Positions 43,007-51,649 are shown, counted from the stretch's first letter. The stretch is DNA of 64,000 nucleotides from Pseudomonas yamanorum (GCF_013386765.1 NZ_JACARE010000025.1:74507-138506); one strand, 5' to 3'. The notes: a model not told the origin generated them from the sequence alone. Program-made: numbers and translations.

Positions 43007-43195
43007 TCAAAACGTCAGGACCAGGGTCGAGAGCACGATCAGTGACACAAAGAAACGCGCCAGGCTGGGGTGCCAGGTCCAGTCCAGCCAGCGCCGCAGG
43101 ATCCGCTCCAGCAGCGCGTAAACCAGGGCTGCAACACCCACGTAGAGCAAGAAAGGCGGAATGTAGAGGTGGGCAATCGTTATTTCGCTGAGCAT
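43007..43195 (-). CDS. DUF1656 small membrane protein (AaeX-like)
   Basis: Protein of 62 aa with two membrane segments (IPPFLLYVGVAALVYALLERIL and FFVSLIVLSTLVLTF). The opening SEITIAHLYIPPFLLY is the DUF1656 signature. The ATG at 43195 gives the normal family length; the open frame extends upstream without homology. It is first in the aaeXAB-like operon and diverges from the AraC regulator. Confidence 0.85.
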   Translation of the reverse strand: MLSEITIAHLYIPPFLLYVGVAALVYALLERILRRWLDWTWHPSLARFFVSLIVLSTLVLTF

Positions 43196-43288
43196 CGGTT
43201 GAATCTCGCCGTCGGCAATCACCTTGATGGCCTTGGTGACGATGGTAGGGGCTGCAAGGCCTTGCCGATATTGAGTATGCTGCCAGGA

Positions 43289-43294
43289 TATAAT
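43289..43294 (+). promoter_or_regulatory. -10 element of the AraC gene
   Basis: A perfect TATAAT lies about 30 bases upstream of the AraC start. The best -35 (TTGCCG, 43262-43267) is 21 bp away, longer than ideal, so activation may be needed. Confidence 0.35.
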
Positions 43295-43322
43295 CAAATT
43301 CAGACAATCGAGGCGGTGCGCA

Positions 43323-44117
43323 ATGGGCGAGATGAAGCTGCAGGGAATTGATCAATTCGAACTGGACAGTTTCGATCAGCCCGCCGTCGCGTTGATGCTC
43401 GGCAGCCAGCGCAACGACACTGAATTCCCGGTGCACAGCCACCGCAAGGGCCAACTGGTGGTGGCGTATCACGGCGGCATCGTGTGCACCGTGGAGGATG
43501 GCGTATGGATGGTGCCGTCGGGCTTCGGCGTGTGGATTCCCGGCGGTGTGGCCCACAGCAACCGCGTGACCGCCAACGGCAGCATCGGCTTTCTGTTTGT
43601 GGAACCCGGCGCCGCCGCCTTGCCGGAGAAATGCTGCACCCTGGTGCTTTCGCCGCTGGTCCTGGAGTTGATCCTGCACCTGAGCGCCCAAGCCCAGGAC
43701 TACCCGCCCGCCTCTGCCAATGCCCGGGTGGCGAGCGTGCTCCTCGAACAACTGGAACTGGCCCCCTCGGAACAGTTGTACCTGCCGCTGCCGGCCACCG
43801 CGCAGTTGCGCTTGATCGCCCGCGGCCTGGCCAAGGATCCGGCCAATCGTTGCACCATGGCCCAATGGGCGCATCAGGTCGCCATGAGCGAGCGGTCCCT
43901 GGCGCGCCTGGTCAAGCACGAAACAGGCCTGACCTTTGGCCAATGGCGCAAGCAATGGCAAATCATCGTGGCCTTGCAGAGCCTGGCCGAGGGCGAGTCG
44001 GTGCAACGAACCGCCGAAGCGCTGGGGTACGAGTCGGTCAGTTCGTTCATCAGCATGTTTCGCAAGACACTGGGCTCGTCGCCGGCGCGTTATATCCGCG
44101 GTACTGCAACGCGTTAG
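43323..44117 (+). CDS. AraC-family regulator (cupin plus HTH)
   Basis: Regulator of 264 aa. The N-terminal cupin shows EFPVHSHRKGQLVVAYHG and VPSGFGVWIPGGVAHSNRV. The C-terminal AraC domain carries MSERSLARLVKHETGLTFGQWRKQWQIIVALQSLAEGESVQRTAEALGYESVSSFISMFRKTLGSSPARY. GAGGCGG precedes the ATG; a second ATG at 43332 is possible. It is divergent from the DUF1656-HlyD-FUSC operon, which is its most likely target. Confidence 0.88.
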   Translation: MGEMKLQGIDQFELDSFDQPAVALMLGSQRNDTEFPVHSHRKGQLVVAYHGGIVCTVEDGVWMVPSGFGVWIPGGVAHSNRVTANGSIGFLFVEPGAAALPEKCCTLVLSPLVLELILHLSAQAQDYPPASANARVASVLLEQLELAPSEQLYLPLPATAQLRLIARGLAKDPANRCTMAQWAHQVAMSERSLARLVKHETGLTFGQWRKQWQIIVALQSLAEGESVQRTAEALGYESVSSFISMFRKTLGSSPARYIRGTATR

Positions 44118-44140
44118 CCGAGCCCGTGCCAGGGCGCCGT

Positions 44141-45388
44141 TTAGAGCAGCTTCCAGGTATAACTGAGGATCAGCCGGTTCTCGTCGATATCACTGCGGTA
44201 GTTCGAGCGGGCCATCACGTTACGCACCCGAATCCCCACACCGCTCAACGCGCCGCTTTGCACCACATAGCCGATATCCAGGTCACGCTCGCGGTCACGG
44301 CCTTCGTAACCGGCGCCAGTGGTCACGTTGTTGCCGGTGATATAGCGCACGGTGGTGGTCAACCCCGGAATGCCCAGCGCGGCGAAGTCATAGTCGTATC
44401 GCGCTTGCCAGGAACGTTCGTCGGTGTAGGCAAACTCGTAGGTGGGCACCTCGTTGCCCAGCGGCGAGATGTTCGCAAACACCCGCGGGAAGGCACTGTC
44501 GCCGTACATGGCCTGGTAACCGACATAGAACGTGTGCCCGCCACGCCTGGCCGACAGCAGCGAAAAAAAGGCCTGGTTGTCGATCTTGCCGAGCAACTTA
44601 TCGCCGTCTTCCCGCGCAGTGTAGTAACCCAGGTTGGCGCCGAGCACCCAGTCGCCCATGGGCTGGCTGTGCTTGAGCCCGATAAAGTCCTGGCGGTAGA
44701 TGTCTTTCAGTTGGCCGTGCCAGTAGCTGGCTGTGGTGCGGTTGGTGTTGAAGGCGTAGTCGCCGCCGACGTAGTTGAACGCGTCACTCTCGGCTCCGCG
44801 CTGCGGCACATGGCCGAGCATGGCGATCATCTTTTCGTCGCCGGCCTCGTTGCGCAGGCTGGTGGTGGTCAAGTGCCCGGCCTGTAGCGTGAGCCCCGCG
44901 ATTTCACCGGAACTCACGCTCACGCCCTGGTAACTCGGCGGCAGCAGGCGAATATCACTGAACGCCAGCACCGGCAGGTTGGGTTGCAGCTCGCCGACTT
45001 TCAGTTCGGTTTTGGAGAACTTCGCCTTGAAGGTCAGCCCCAAACGGCTGTAGTCATCCGGCGCGCTGCCATCGCCCTTGACCGGGAGCAAACCGGTATT
45101 GGCCCGGTCCGGGCTGCTGTCGAGCTTGAGGCCCAGGGTGCCCAGTGCATCCAGGCCAAAGCCCACGGGCCCCGGGGTGTAGCCGGATTTGTAGGTCAGG
45201 ATAAAACCCTGGCCCCACTCCTCTGCCTTGGATTGTTTGTTGGCGCCGACGATGTCGGAGAAGTCGCGGCTGAAGTAGTAGTTGCGGGCCTGCAAGCTGG
45301 CCGTGGAGCCTTCGATAAAACCGCCCTCAGCCGCCGTCGCCGCAAGGGGCATCCCTAGCAGGGATAGCCAGATACGTTGTGTTTTCAT
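44141..45388 (-). CDS. benF: OprD-family porin of the benzoate cluster
   Basis: Outer-membrane channel of 415 aa with a signal peptide ending ATA (residues 17-19). OprD landmarks are FIEGSTASLQARNYYFSRDF, GFILTYKSGYTPGPVGFGLDALG, GLTLQAGHLTTTSLRN and SWQARYDYDFAALGIPGL. It ends in LSYTWKLL. It lies 39 bases after benK on the same strand, so benzoate uptake across the outer membrane (BenF/BenP role) is the natural reading. An A-rich Crc-like motif is upstream of its start. Confidence 0.88.
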   Translation of the reverse strand: MKTQRIWLSLLGMPLAATAAEGGFIEGSTASLQARNYYFSRDFSDIVGANKQSKAEEWGQGFILTYKSGYTPGPVGFGLDALGTLGLKLDSSPDRANTGLLPVKGDGSAPDDYSRLGLTFKAKFSKTELKVGELQPNLPVLAFSDIRLLPPSYQGVSVSSGEIAGLTLQAGHLTTTSLRNEAGDEKMIAMLGHVPQRGAESDAFNYVGGDYAFNTNRTTASYWHGQLKDIYRQDFIGLKHSQPMGDWVLGANLGYYTAREDGDKLLGKIDNQAFFSLLSARRGGHTFYVGYQAMYGDSAFPRVFANISPLGNEVPTYEFAYTDERSWQARYDYDFAALGIPGLTTTVRYITGNNVTTGAGYEGRDRERDLDIGYVVQSGALSGVGIRVRNVMARSNYRSDIDENRLILSYTWKLL

Positions 45389-45402
45389 GTCGTTGCTCTT
45401 AG

Positions 45403-45410
45403 TTATTGTT
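45403..45410 (-). promoter_or_regulatory. Possible Crc/Hfq motif at benF
   Basis: The mRNA reads AACAATAA, an AAnAAnAA match, 14 bases before the benF ATG and overlapping the region of its ribosome site. Confidence 0.45.
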
Positions 45411-45427
45411 ATCGACAGATCTGGAAT

Positions 45428-46762
45428 TTACTGCGCCGGTGCGACTACCCCCGCAGGCCGGTCTCGATGCTCATTCAACGCATACGCGGTCATCGCCAGC
45501 ACCGCGACAGCCCCGGGAATCGCAAAGGCCATGAAGTTCAGGTGCAGGGGCAGTTCAATCCCCATCAGCGCGCCGCCCAACAGCGGACCGACGATGGCGC
45601 CGGTGCGGCCAATGCCGGACGCCCAGCCCAGGCCTGTGGCGCGAATGGACAAGCCATAGAGTTGCGCAGCCCCGGCGTACAGCAGGATTTGCGTGCCGAT
45701 GGTGGTGGCGCCCGCAAAAAAGATCAGCAGGTACAGGACCGGCATCGGGCTCTTGATGCCCAGCAGGCTGATGGACACCAGCGCGGCGATGAAGAAGCAG
45801 ATCACTACCTTCACCAGGTTCAGCCGGTCACACAGCCAGCCACCGACCAGCGCCCCGGCGATGCCACCAAAGTTCAGGGCCAGCAGGAACGACAGGCTCG
45901 ATCCCAGGCTGTAACCGGCACCGGCCATCAGTTTGGGCAGCCATGAACTCAGGGCGTAGACCATCAACAGGCAGCAGAAAAACGCGACCCAGATCGCCGC
46001 CGTGCGTAACGCCAGGCCATGGCGAAAAAGCTCCAGCACCGAGGCGCCCTTGCCTTTGCCGGCGCTGATATGCAGCTCATCTTCCGGGTCGATCCGGGTG
46101 TGCGGCGACAGACGCTTGAGCAGCGCACGCGCCTGTTCCTTGCGGCCCTGGCGAATCAGGAAGCCGATGGATTCGGGCAGCCAATACACAATCAGCGGCA
46201 TCAGCAGCAGCGGGATAGCCGCGGCGAAGAACATCGATGGCCAGCCAAAACGCGGCAGCATGAAAATCCCCACACCGGCCGAAAGCATGCCGCCCAGGGA
46301 GTAACCGCCGAACATCACCGCCATCAGGATGCTGCGCATTTTCTTTGGTGCGTATTCAGTAATCAGTGCGGCCGCGTTGGGCATCAGGCCGCCACAGCCA
46401 AGCCCGGCAATAAACCGGCAGATCCCGAATTCAGTCGGGTTGCTGGCAAAGCCGTTAACCACGGTGGCGACGCTGAACAATGCAAAGCAGATGGCAATGC
46501 CTTTACGGCGGCCGAACTTGTCGGCCAGGCTGCCGAAAATCAGCGCGCCAAACATCATCCCAAACAGTGCGTAACTGCCCAGGGCTCCGGCCTGCAAGGG
46601 CGTCAGGCCCCATTCCTGCATGATCGACGGCAACACCACGCCGTAGATGAACAAGTCATAGCCGTCAAAGATCAACAGCACGGCACACAGGCTGACCACC
46701 AGCCAGTGAAAACGGTTGAAACGGGCGTTATCGATAATCGAATTGACGTCGTGGGTACGCAT
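45428..46762 (-). CDS. benK: Benzoate MFS transporter, AAHS family
   Basis: Inner-membrane H+ symporter of 444 aa with 12 hydrophobic segments. The aromatic-acid:H+ symporter pattern is clear: DGYDLFIYGVVLPSIMQEW in the first segment (with the conserved acidic DGYD), GALIFGSLADKFGRRKGIAI, and RFIAGLGCGGLMPNAAALITEYAPKKMRS. The ATG at 46762 (MRTHDVNSIID) is the typical family start. It lies between benD and the porin gene. It imports benzoate for BenABC. Confidence 0.93.
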   Translation of the reverse strand: MRTHDVNSIIDNARFNRFHWLVVSLCAVLLIFDGYDLFIYGVVLPSIMQEWGLTPLQAGALGSYALFGMMFGALIFGSLADKFGRRKGIAICFALFSVATVVNGFASNPTEFGICRFIAGLGCGGLMPNAAALITEYAPKKMRSILMAVMFGGYSLGGMLSAGVGIFMLPRFGWPSMFFAAAIPLLLMPLIVYWLPESIGFLIRQGRKEQARALLKRLSPHTRIDPEDELHISAGKGKGASVLELFRHGLALRTAAIWVAFFCCLLMVYALSSWLPKLMAGAGYSLGSSLSFLLALNFGGIAGALVGGWLCDRLNLVKVVICFFIAALVSISLLGIKSPMPVLYLLIFFAGATTIGTQILLYAGAAQLYGLSIRATGLGWASGIGRTGAIVGPLLGGALMGIELPLHLNFMAFAIPGAVAVLAMTAYALNEHRDRPAGVVAPAQ

Positions 46763-46775
46763 GGCAGTGCTCTCA

Positions 46776-46788
46776 TTATTGTTGTTGT
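46776..46788 (-). promoter_or_regulatory. Possible Crc/Hfq motif at benK
   Basis: The mRNA carries ACAACAACAATAA, an extended CA motif matching AAYAAYAA in several registers, 14 bases upstream of the benK ATG. Confidence 0.5.
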
Positions 46789-46817
46789 GAGTCAGTGTCT
46801 GCAGGTACAGCGGTGGA

Positions 46818-47579
46818 TCAGCCGAGGTCGCCACCTCCTACCGGCAAGGTCACGCCGGTGATGTAGGAGGCCTCGTCGCAGGCCAGGAACAGAATCGCGC
46901 CGGCCTGCTCGTCAATGCTGCCGTAGCGTTTCATCGGGCTGCTGTCGAGGGTCTGGTCGACGATCTGTTGGTACCAGACGCGCTCCTGGTCGCTCTGGGG
47001 CTGGTTGTTGCGCGGGATCCGCCGTGGTGGTGCCTCGGTGCCGCCGGGCGCGGTGGCGTTGACCCGGATGCCGCTGCCGGCGGTCTCCAGGGCCAGGCAC
47101 GCGGTCAGGGCGTTGACACCGCCCTTGGCCGCGCCATAGGGCACGCGATTCACCCCGCGGGTGGCCACGGACGAGACATTCACGATGGCGCCACTGCCCT
47201 GCTCCAGCATGTAGGGCAACACGCAATGGCAGCACCACAGCGTCGGGAACAGCGAGCGGCGTACCTCGGCTTCGATTTCATTCTCGGCGTAGTGCTCGAA
47301 CGGCTTGGCCCAGATGGTCCCGCCCACGTTGTTCACCAGAATATCGATACGCCCGAAGCGCGCCTTCGCGGCGGCCATCACCCGGGCGCACTCGGCGTGC
47401 TGTTCAAGGTCGGCGGTGAGGATCAGCGCCCGTTCATGCTGCAACTCATGCACGAGCTCCGAGCGATCCACCGCCACCAGCCAGGCGCCCTCTTCCAGCA
47501 AACGCTCGGCCACGCGGCGGCCAATGCCCTGGGCGGCGCCGGTCACCAGCGCCACCTTGGTGTTGAAACGTGAGTTCAT
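46818..47579 (-). CDS. benD: 1,2-dihydroxycyclohexa-3,5-diene-1-carboxylate dehydrogenase
   Basis: SDR of 253 aa that oxidises the cis-diol made by BenABC to catechol with release of CO2. The cofactor motif is VTGAAQGIG, NNVGG replaces NNAG as usual in BenD, catalytic Ser is in VNVSSVATRG and the YxxxK is YGAAK. GAGG precedes the ATG at 47579. It follows benC by ten bases. The fourth catabolic gene of the ben operon. Confidence 0.95.
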   Translation of the reverse strand: MNSRFNTKVALVTGAAQGIGRRVAERLLEEGAWLVAVDRSELVHELQHERALILTADLEQHAECARVMAAAKARFGRIDILVNNVGGTIWAKPFEHYAENEIEAEVRRSLFPTLWCCHCVLPYMLEQGSGAIVNVSSVATRGVNRVPYGAAKGGVNALTACLALETAGSGIRVNATAPGGTEAPPRRIPRNNQPQSDQERVWYQQIVDQTLDSSPMKRYGSIDEQAGAILFLACDEASYITGVTLPVGGGDLG

Positions 47580-47589
47580 AGCGGTGTCC

Positions 47590-48612
47590 TCAGGCAGCAT
47601 CGCCGGTGACGATGGCGTTGGGGGTGAACTTCTCGTAGTGGAAGCTGGCCGGCGTTACGCCCTGGGCCTTGAAGTGCTGGCGCACCGCGTCGACCATCGG
47701 TGGCGGCCCGCACAGGTACACATCCACGTCGCCTTCGTTCAGCAGGTCTGCGGCCATGTGCTGGGTGACGTAGCCCTGCCGGGGATGCGCGGTCTGCGGG
47801 TCGGCCACGCAGGTGACAAAACTGAAGGTGGGCAGGTGTTTGGCGAAGGCCTCAAGCACCTCGACCATCACCAGGTCCTGGTCCCGGGTCACGCCGTAGA
47901 TCAGCGTCACCGGCCGGTTCTCCCCACGCTCGGCGAGCACTTCAAGCATCGACAGGAACGGCGCCAACCCGGTACCGCCCGCCAGCAACAACAAGGGCCG
48001 CGCCACTTCACGCAGGTAAAAGCTGCCCAGCGGCCCGGTCATCGGTACCGCATCCCCCGGCTGGGCACGCTCCAGCCAGCCACTCATCAACCCGCCGGGC
48101 ACGTGCTTGATCAGGAAGCTGGCGCGCGTGTCGCCGGGCTTGCTGCTGAAGGAATACGAGCGCGTCTGCCCACTGCCAGGCACACCGATATTCACGTATT
48201 GCCCCGGCAGGAATACCGGCGCCTGGTCCAGGTCGAAGCTGACTTCCAACGCCGCATCCGCATGCCGGGTAATGCTCGCCACCGTGGCGGCAAACTGCGC
48301 GGTGCCGGTCTTGCACGCACCCGACGGCACCGGCACGGCAATCACGCAGTCCGATTGCGGCACCATCTGGCAGGTCAATACCTGGCGCTCAACGGCTTCC
48401 TCTTCGCTCAGGGCGTCTTCGATGTAGTCGTCACCCAAGTCATAGGTGCCGGTTTCACAGCGGCATTTGCAGGTGCCGCACACACCGTCGGAGCAGTCCA
48501 TGGGCAGGTTGATACGTTGGCGAAAGGCCGCGTCGAGGACCTTTTCACCTACCTTGCAGTCGATGAAACGGGTCACCCCGTCCTCGAAGTTCAGGGCGAT
48601 GGAGTACGTCAT
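47590..48612 (-). CDS. benC: Benzoate 1,2-dioxygenase electron transfer component
   Basis: NADH reductase of 340 aa. The N-terminal plant-type ferredoxin domain has the 2Fe-2S ligands CSDGVCGTCKC plus the later Cys in VLTCQM. The FAD domain carries RSYSFSS and the NAD domain LLLAGGTGLAPFLSMLE, ending with YLCGPPPMVDAV. It passes electrons from NADH to the BenA Rieske centre. Located ten bases after benB. Confidence 0.95.
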   Translation of the reverse strand: MTYSIALNFEDGVTRFIDCKVGEKVLDAAFRQRINLPMDCSDGVCGTCKCRCETGTYDLGDDYIEDALSEEEAVERQVLTCQMVPQSDCVIAVPVPSGACKTGTAQFAATVASITRHADAALEVSFDLDQAPVFLPGQYVNIGVPGSGQTRSYSFSSKPGDTRASFLIKHVPGGLMSGWLERAQPGDAVPMTGPLGSFYLREVARPLLLLAGGTGLAPFLSMLEVLAERGENRPVTLIYGVTRDQDLVMVEVLEAFAKHLPTFSFVTCVADPQTAHPRQGYVTQHMAADLLNEGDVDVYLCGPPPMVDAVRQHFKAQGVTPASFHYEKFTPNAIVTGDAA

Positions 48613-48622
48613 GGGCGTGTCC

Positions 48623-49111
48623 TCAGATGTGGTAGATATCGATGACCTGGTGGATGTAGTCGTTTTTCAGCACCACCTTCTTGCGCGTGATCAGCGGCTG
48701 TTCGGCGCGGATGTCCAGGCGGTAGAACGAGGTGCCGAAATACGTATCCGTGGTCTTGTACCGATGGCTGAGGGTTTGCCAGTTGAAACGCAGCTCCACG
48801 TGTTGACCGTCGTCGGCCAGCACTTCGAGGTTGGTGATCAGGTGCGCGGTGCGCGGTTCCGGGGTGCTGGCGCTGGAGCGTTCGGTCTTGATCCGGAACA
48901 CGCGGTCTTCCAGGCCGTCGCGGCTGGGATAATAGATCAGCGAGATTTCGCTCTGGGGGTCTTCGGTCAGGGTGTCGTGGTCGTCCCACGCGGGCATCCA
49001 GTACTCGGCCTTGGGTGAGTAACATTCCAGCCATTCGTCCCACTGGCGGTCATCCAGCAGCCGGGCTTCGCGGTACAGAAAGTCCAGCAGGCGATCGCGG
49101 GAAGCACTCAT
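48623..49111 (-). CDS. benB: Benzoate 1,2-dioxygenase small (beta) subunit
   Basis: Structural beta subunit of 162 aa with an NTF2-like fold; it forms the alpha3beta3 oxygenase with BenA. Typical residues are LLDFLYREARLLDDRQWDEWLECYSPKAEYWMPAW and the C-terminal ITRKKVVLKNDYIHQVIDIYHI. The ATG at 49111 overlaps the benA stop (ATGA), ensuring balanced synthesis. The upstream open frame is not homologous. Confidence 0.95.
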   Translation of the reverse strand: MSASRDRLLDFLYREARLLDDRQWDEWLECYSPKAEYWMPAWDDHDTLTEDPQSEISLIYYPSRDGLEDRVFRIKTERSSASTPEPRTAHLITNLEVLADDGQHVELRFNWQTLSHRYKTTDTYFGTSFYRLDIRAEQPLITRKKVVLKNDYIHQVIDIYHI

Positions 49112-50484
49112 GCCAGCACCTCCTTGTCTGTGGCGATCAAGCGTTGCTGCTCCTGCTGGATCGCACGTTGCAGGCTTTGCGCCCAGTGGGCGTGCTGGCG
49201 CACGAACAGGCCTTCGTCTTCGGTTTTCACCCCGCTGAGCTGCGGGTGCATGCCCATGGCCTGGGCGTTTTCGTCGGCGCCCTCGACCCACTGTTTCGCG
49301 CCACGGCTGAGGTCATTCCACAAGGTGGTCGCGCCCTGGTAACCGGTCTGGCAGGCGCGGAATTCTTCCAGGTCATCCGGCGTGCCCATGCCGCTGACGT
49401 TGAAGAAATCTTCGTACTGGCGAATGCGCGTGGTGCGCTCCTCGGCGCTTTCGCCCTTGGGTGCCATGCAGTAGATCGTGACTTCGGTCTTGTCCACGGC
49501 AATCGGCCGTACCACGCGGATCTGCGTGGAGAACTGGTCCATCAGGTACACATTCGGGTAGAGGCACAGGTTGCGGGTTTGATCGACGATAAAGTCGGCG
49601 CGTTCCTGGCCCAGGCGCTCGGCCAGGGCCTCACGGTGAGCATGCACCGGGCGCACCTGCGGGTTGAGCAGGCGCGTCCACAGCAGGATATGACCGTGCT
49701 CGAAGGCGTAGACACCGCCGAGGCTTTTCGACCAGCCATTGGCGTCCACGGTGCGCGTGCCTTCGGCTTCGTAGTTGCGCCGGCCCATGGTCGCCGAGTA
49801 GTTCCAGTGCACGGAGCTGACGTGATAACCGTCGGCGCCGTTTTCGATCTGCAGCTTCCAGTTACCGTCATACACATAGGACGAACTGCCTCGCAGTACC
49901 TCCAGGCCCAGCGGTGCCTGGTCGACCATCTGGTCGATGATCACCCGGGTTTCACCCAAATAATCACTCAGTTCCGGCACCGACTCGCTGAGGCTGCCGA
50001 ACAGGAAGCCGCGATAGTTTTCGAAGCGGCCCAGGCGCTTGAGGTCGTGGGAGCCGTCACAGTCGAAGCTGTCGGGATAGGCGCCGGTCTTGGCGTCTTT
50101 CACTTTGAGCAGCTTGCCGGCGTTGCTGAAGGTCCAGCCGTGGAACGGGCAGGTAAACGAGCCTTTGTTGCCTTGTTTGCGGCGGCAGAGCATGGCGCCA
50201 CGGTGGGCGCAGGCGTTGACCAGGCCGTGGAGCGTGCCGTGTTTGTCACGGGTGATGACCACGGGTTGGCGGCCGATCCAGGTGGTGAAGTAGTCGTTGA
50301 TCTCTGGCACCTGGCTTTCGTGTGCCAGGTAGACCCAGCCCCCTTCAAAAATATGCTTCATCTCAAGGTCGAACAGGTCGGGGTCGGTGAAGATGTCGCG
50401 GCGGCAACGGAACACCCCGGTGGCGGGATCTTCCTGGACGGAGTCGCGCAATTGTCGGGCGAGTCGGTCGAATGTGCTGATCAT
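49108..50484 (-). CDS. benA: Benzoate 1,2-dioxygenase large (alpha) subunit
   Basis: Catalytic subunit of 458 aa of the ring-hydroxylating dioxygenase that converts benzoate to the cis-1,2-dihydrodiol. The Rieske ligands are Cys92-x-His94 and Cys112-x2-His115 (TCPFHGW). The mononuclear iron region is ENGADGYHVSSVHWNY. GAGGG precedes the ATG. It is first in benABCDKF and sits 85 bases after benR; the BenR-type boxes overlap the end of benR. Confidence 0.96.
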   Translation of the reverse strand: MISTFDRLARQLRDSVQEDPATGVFRCRRDIFTDPDLFDLEMKHIFEGGWVYLAHESQVPEINDYFTTWIGRQPVVITRDKHGTLHGLVNACAHRGAMLCRRKQGNKGSFTCPFHGWTFSNAGKLLKVKDAKTGAYPDSFDCDGSHDLKRLGRFENYRGFLFGSLSESVPELSDYLGETRVIIDQMVDQAPLGLEVLRGSSSYVYDGNWKLQIENGADGYHVSSVHWNYSATMGRRNYEAEGTRTVDANGWSKSLGGVYAFEHGHILLWTRLLNPQVRPVHAHREALAERLGQERADFIVDQTRNLCLYPNVYLMDQFSTQIRVVRPIAVDKTEVTIYCMAPKGESAEERTTRIRQYEDFFNVSGMGTPDDLEEFRACQTGYQGATTLWNDLSRGAKQWVEGADENAQAMGMHPQLSGVKTEDEGLFVRQHAHWAQSLQRAIQQEQQRLIATDKEVLA

Positions 50485-50499
50485 GGGGTAGGCCCTCGG

Positions 50500-50507
50500 T
50501 TGTTCTT
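50500..50507 (-). promoter_or_regulatory. Possible Crc/Hfq motif at benA
   Basis: The mRNA reads AAGAACAA (AAnAAnAA) just upstream of the GAGGG ribosome site of benA. Confidence 0.4.
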
Positions 50508-50522
50508 GTATCAGGCACCTCC

Positions 50523-50585
50523 ACCTTATGTACTTGCCCTACCCGTCAATATCCGCTGGCTGCAAATCGTTATCCGCCTGGCGCA
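50523..50585 (-). promoter_or_regulatory. benA promoter with two BenR/XylS-type boxes
   Basis: Minus strand, upstream to downstream: TGCGCCAGGCGGATA (50571-50585), six-base spacer, TGCAGCCAGCGGATA (50550-50564), then after 21 bases TAAGGT (50523-50528) as -10. Both boxes fit the XylS/BenR half-site TGCA-N6-GGNTA (the distal one with TGCG), with the same 6-bp separation known for the TOL Pm promoter. The distal box overlaps the benR stop codon. The expected start of transcription is about 50515. Confidence 0.85.
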
Positions 50586-51529
50586 AGCCGGCGCTTCCAG
50601 GTGTAGGACGGCAGCTCGCCAAAGCGTTTGCGGTAGGCCTCGGAGAACCGCCCCAGGTGCACAAACCCGTGATCCAGCGCCACCTCGGTGACGCTGCGCG
50701 CAGCGCCCCGCTGCAACACGGCGTGCACCCGCTCCAGTTTGCGTTGGCGGATATAGTCACGGGGCGAAACGCCGACCTGGCGTTCAAACAAGGTATACAG
50801 CGAGCGCTCGCTGACCTTGGCCACGGCCATCAGTTGCTCAGTGCTGATGTCGTCGGTCAGATGCTCCTCGATAAATTCGCGCAGCGCTTCAAAGCCGCCG
50901 CGCTGGTCGGGCCGGGGGATCACGCGCAGCACGTTGCTGCCTAGCAGCGCCAGCAGCTTGTTTGCCACGACGCGCTCATACAGGCCCTGCAGTTCGGGCT
51001 CGGCGGCGTTTTCCGCCTCGTGGCAGATCAGCCCGAGCAACGGCAGGAATCCGCCCATTTCAGTCAGCACATGGCGCGCCGCCGCGAAACGGATGCCATC
51101 CTGGGGCAGCGTCCAGTGCTGCTCAAGGCAGGCGTTTTCCAGCAGGCGCACCGGCAATTTGATGATGAATTTTTCGCAGTCTGCGGAATAGGTCAGGTCC
51201 ACCGGGTCATCCGGGTTGATCAGCAGGATCTCCCCCGGTCCGAACACCAGTTCCTCGCCCCGAGCGTTCGAACGGCAATGGCCCTCGAGCAGTACCTGCA
51301 GGTGGTAAATGGTTTCCAGCGCCACCGACGTCACCCGCACCGGCGCGCCGTAGCTGATGCGGCACAGGTCCAGGCTGGAAAAGGTCCGGTGGCTGATGCT
51401 CGCCTGCGGGCGCCCTTTTGGCGGCAGGCGGATGCGGTGGCTGCCCACATGCTGGTTCACATAGTCCGACACCACATAGGCATCGGCCCGCTCAAATATC
51501 TGGCTGCGCTCACTCAATAGCACGGTCAT
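50570..51529 (-). CDS. benR: AraC/XylS-type activator of benzoate genes
   Basis: Activator of 319 aa, homologous to BenR and the TOL regulator XylS. The N-terminal sensor domain (SERSQIFERADAYVVSDYVNQHVGSHRI, ISYGAPVRVTSVAL, LINPDDPVDLTYSADCEKFIIKLPV) binds benzoate. The C-terminal HTH pair (LMAVAKVSERSLYTLFERQVGVSPRDYIRQRKLERVHAVLQ, VALDHGFVHLGRFSEAYRKRFGELPSYT) binds direct repeats. The ATG at 51529 has AGAGG upstream. It precedes benA on the same strand; its own leader holds an A-rich Crc-like motif. Confidence 0.94.
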   Translation of the reverse strand: MTVLLSERSQIFERADAYVVSDYVNQHVGSHRIRLPPKGRPQASISHRTFSSLDLCRISYGAPVRVTSVALETIYHLQVLLEGHCRSNARGEELVFGPGEILLINPDDPVDLTYSADCEKFIIKLPVRLLENACLEQHWTLPQDGIRFAAARHVLTEMGGFLPLLGLICHEAENAAEPELQGLYERVVANKLLALLGSNVLRVIPRPDQRGGFEALREFIEEHLTDDISTEQLMAVAKVSERSLYTLFERQVGVSPRDYIRQRKLERVHAVLQRGAARSVTEVALDHGFVHLGRFSEAYRKRFGELPSYTWKRRLAPGG

Positions 51530-51542
51530 GGTTGCGCCTCTT

Positions 51543-51550
51543 TTATTATT
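51543..51550 (-). promoter_or_regulatory. Possible Crc/Hfq motif at benR
   Basis: The mRNA reads AATAATAA immediately before AAAGAGG, the ribosome site of benR. Crc-dependent control of benR translation is established in P. putida; here only the motif is seen. Confidence 0.5.
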
Positions 51551-51649
51551 ATGGGCCCCGATTTTCTGCTTCAACGCAGAGTGCTGCCGGGGGCACAGGC
51601 CGTCCAATATTCAATAGGTGTTGCTTCATACCCCGAAGGTATCGTGGGC

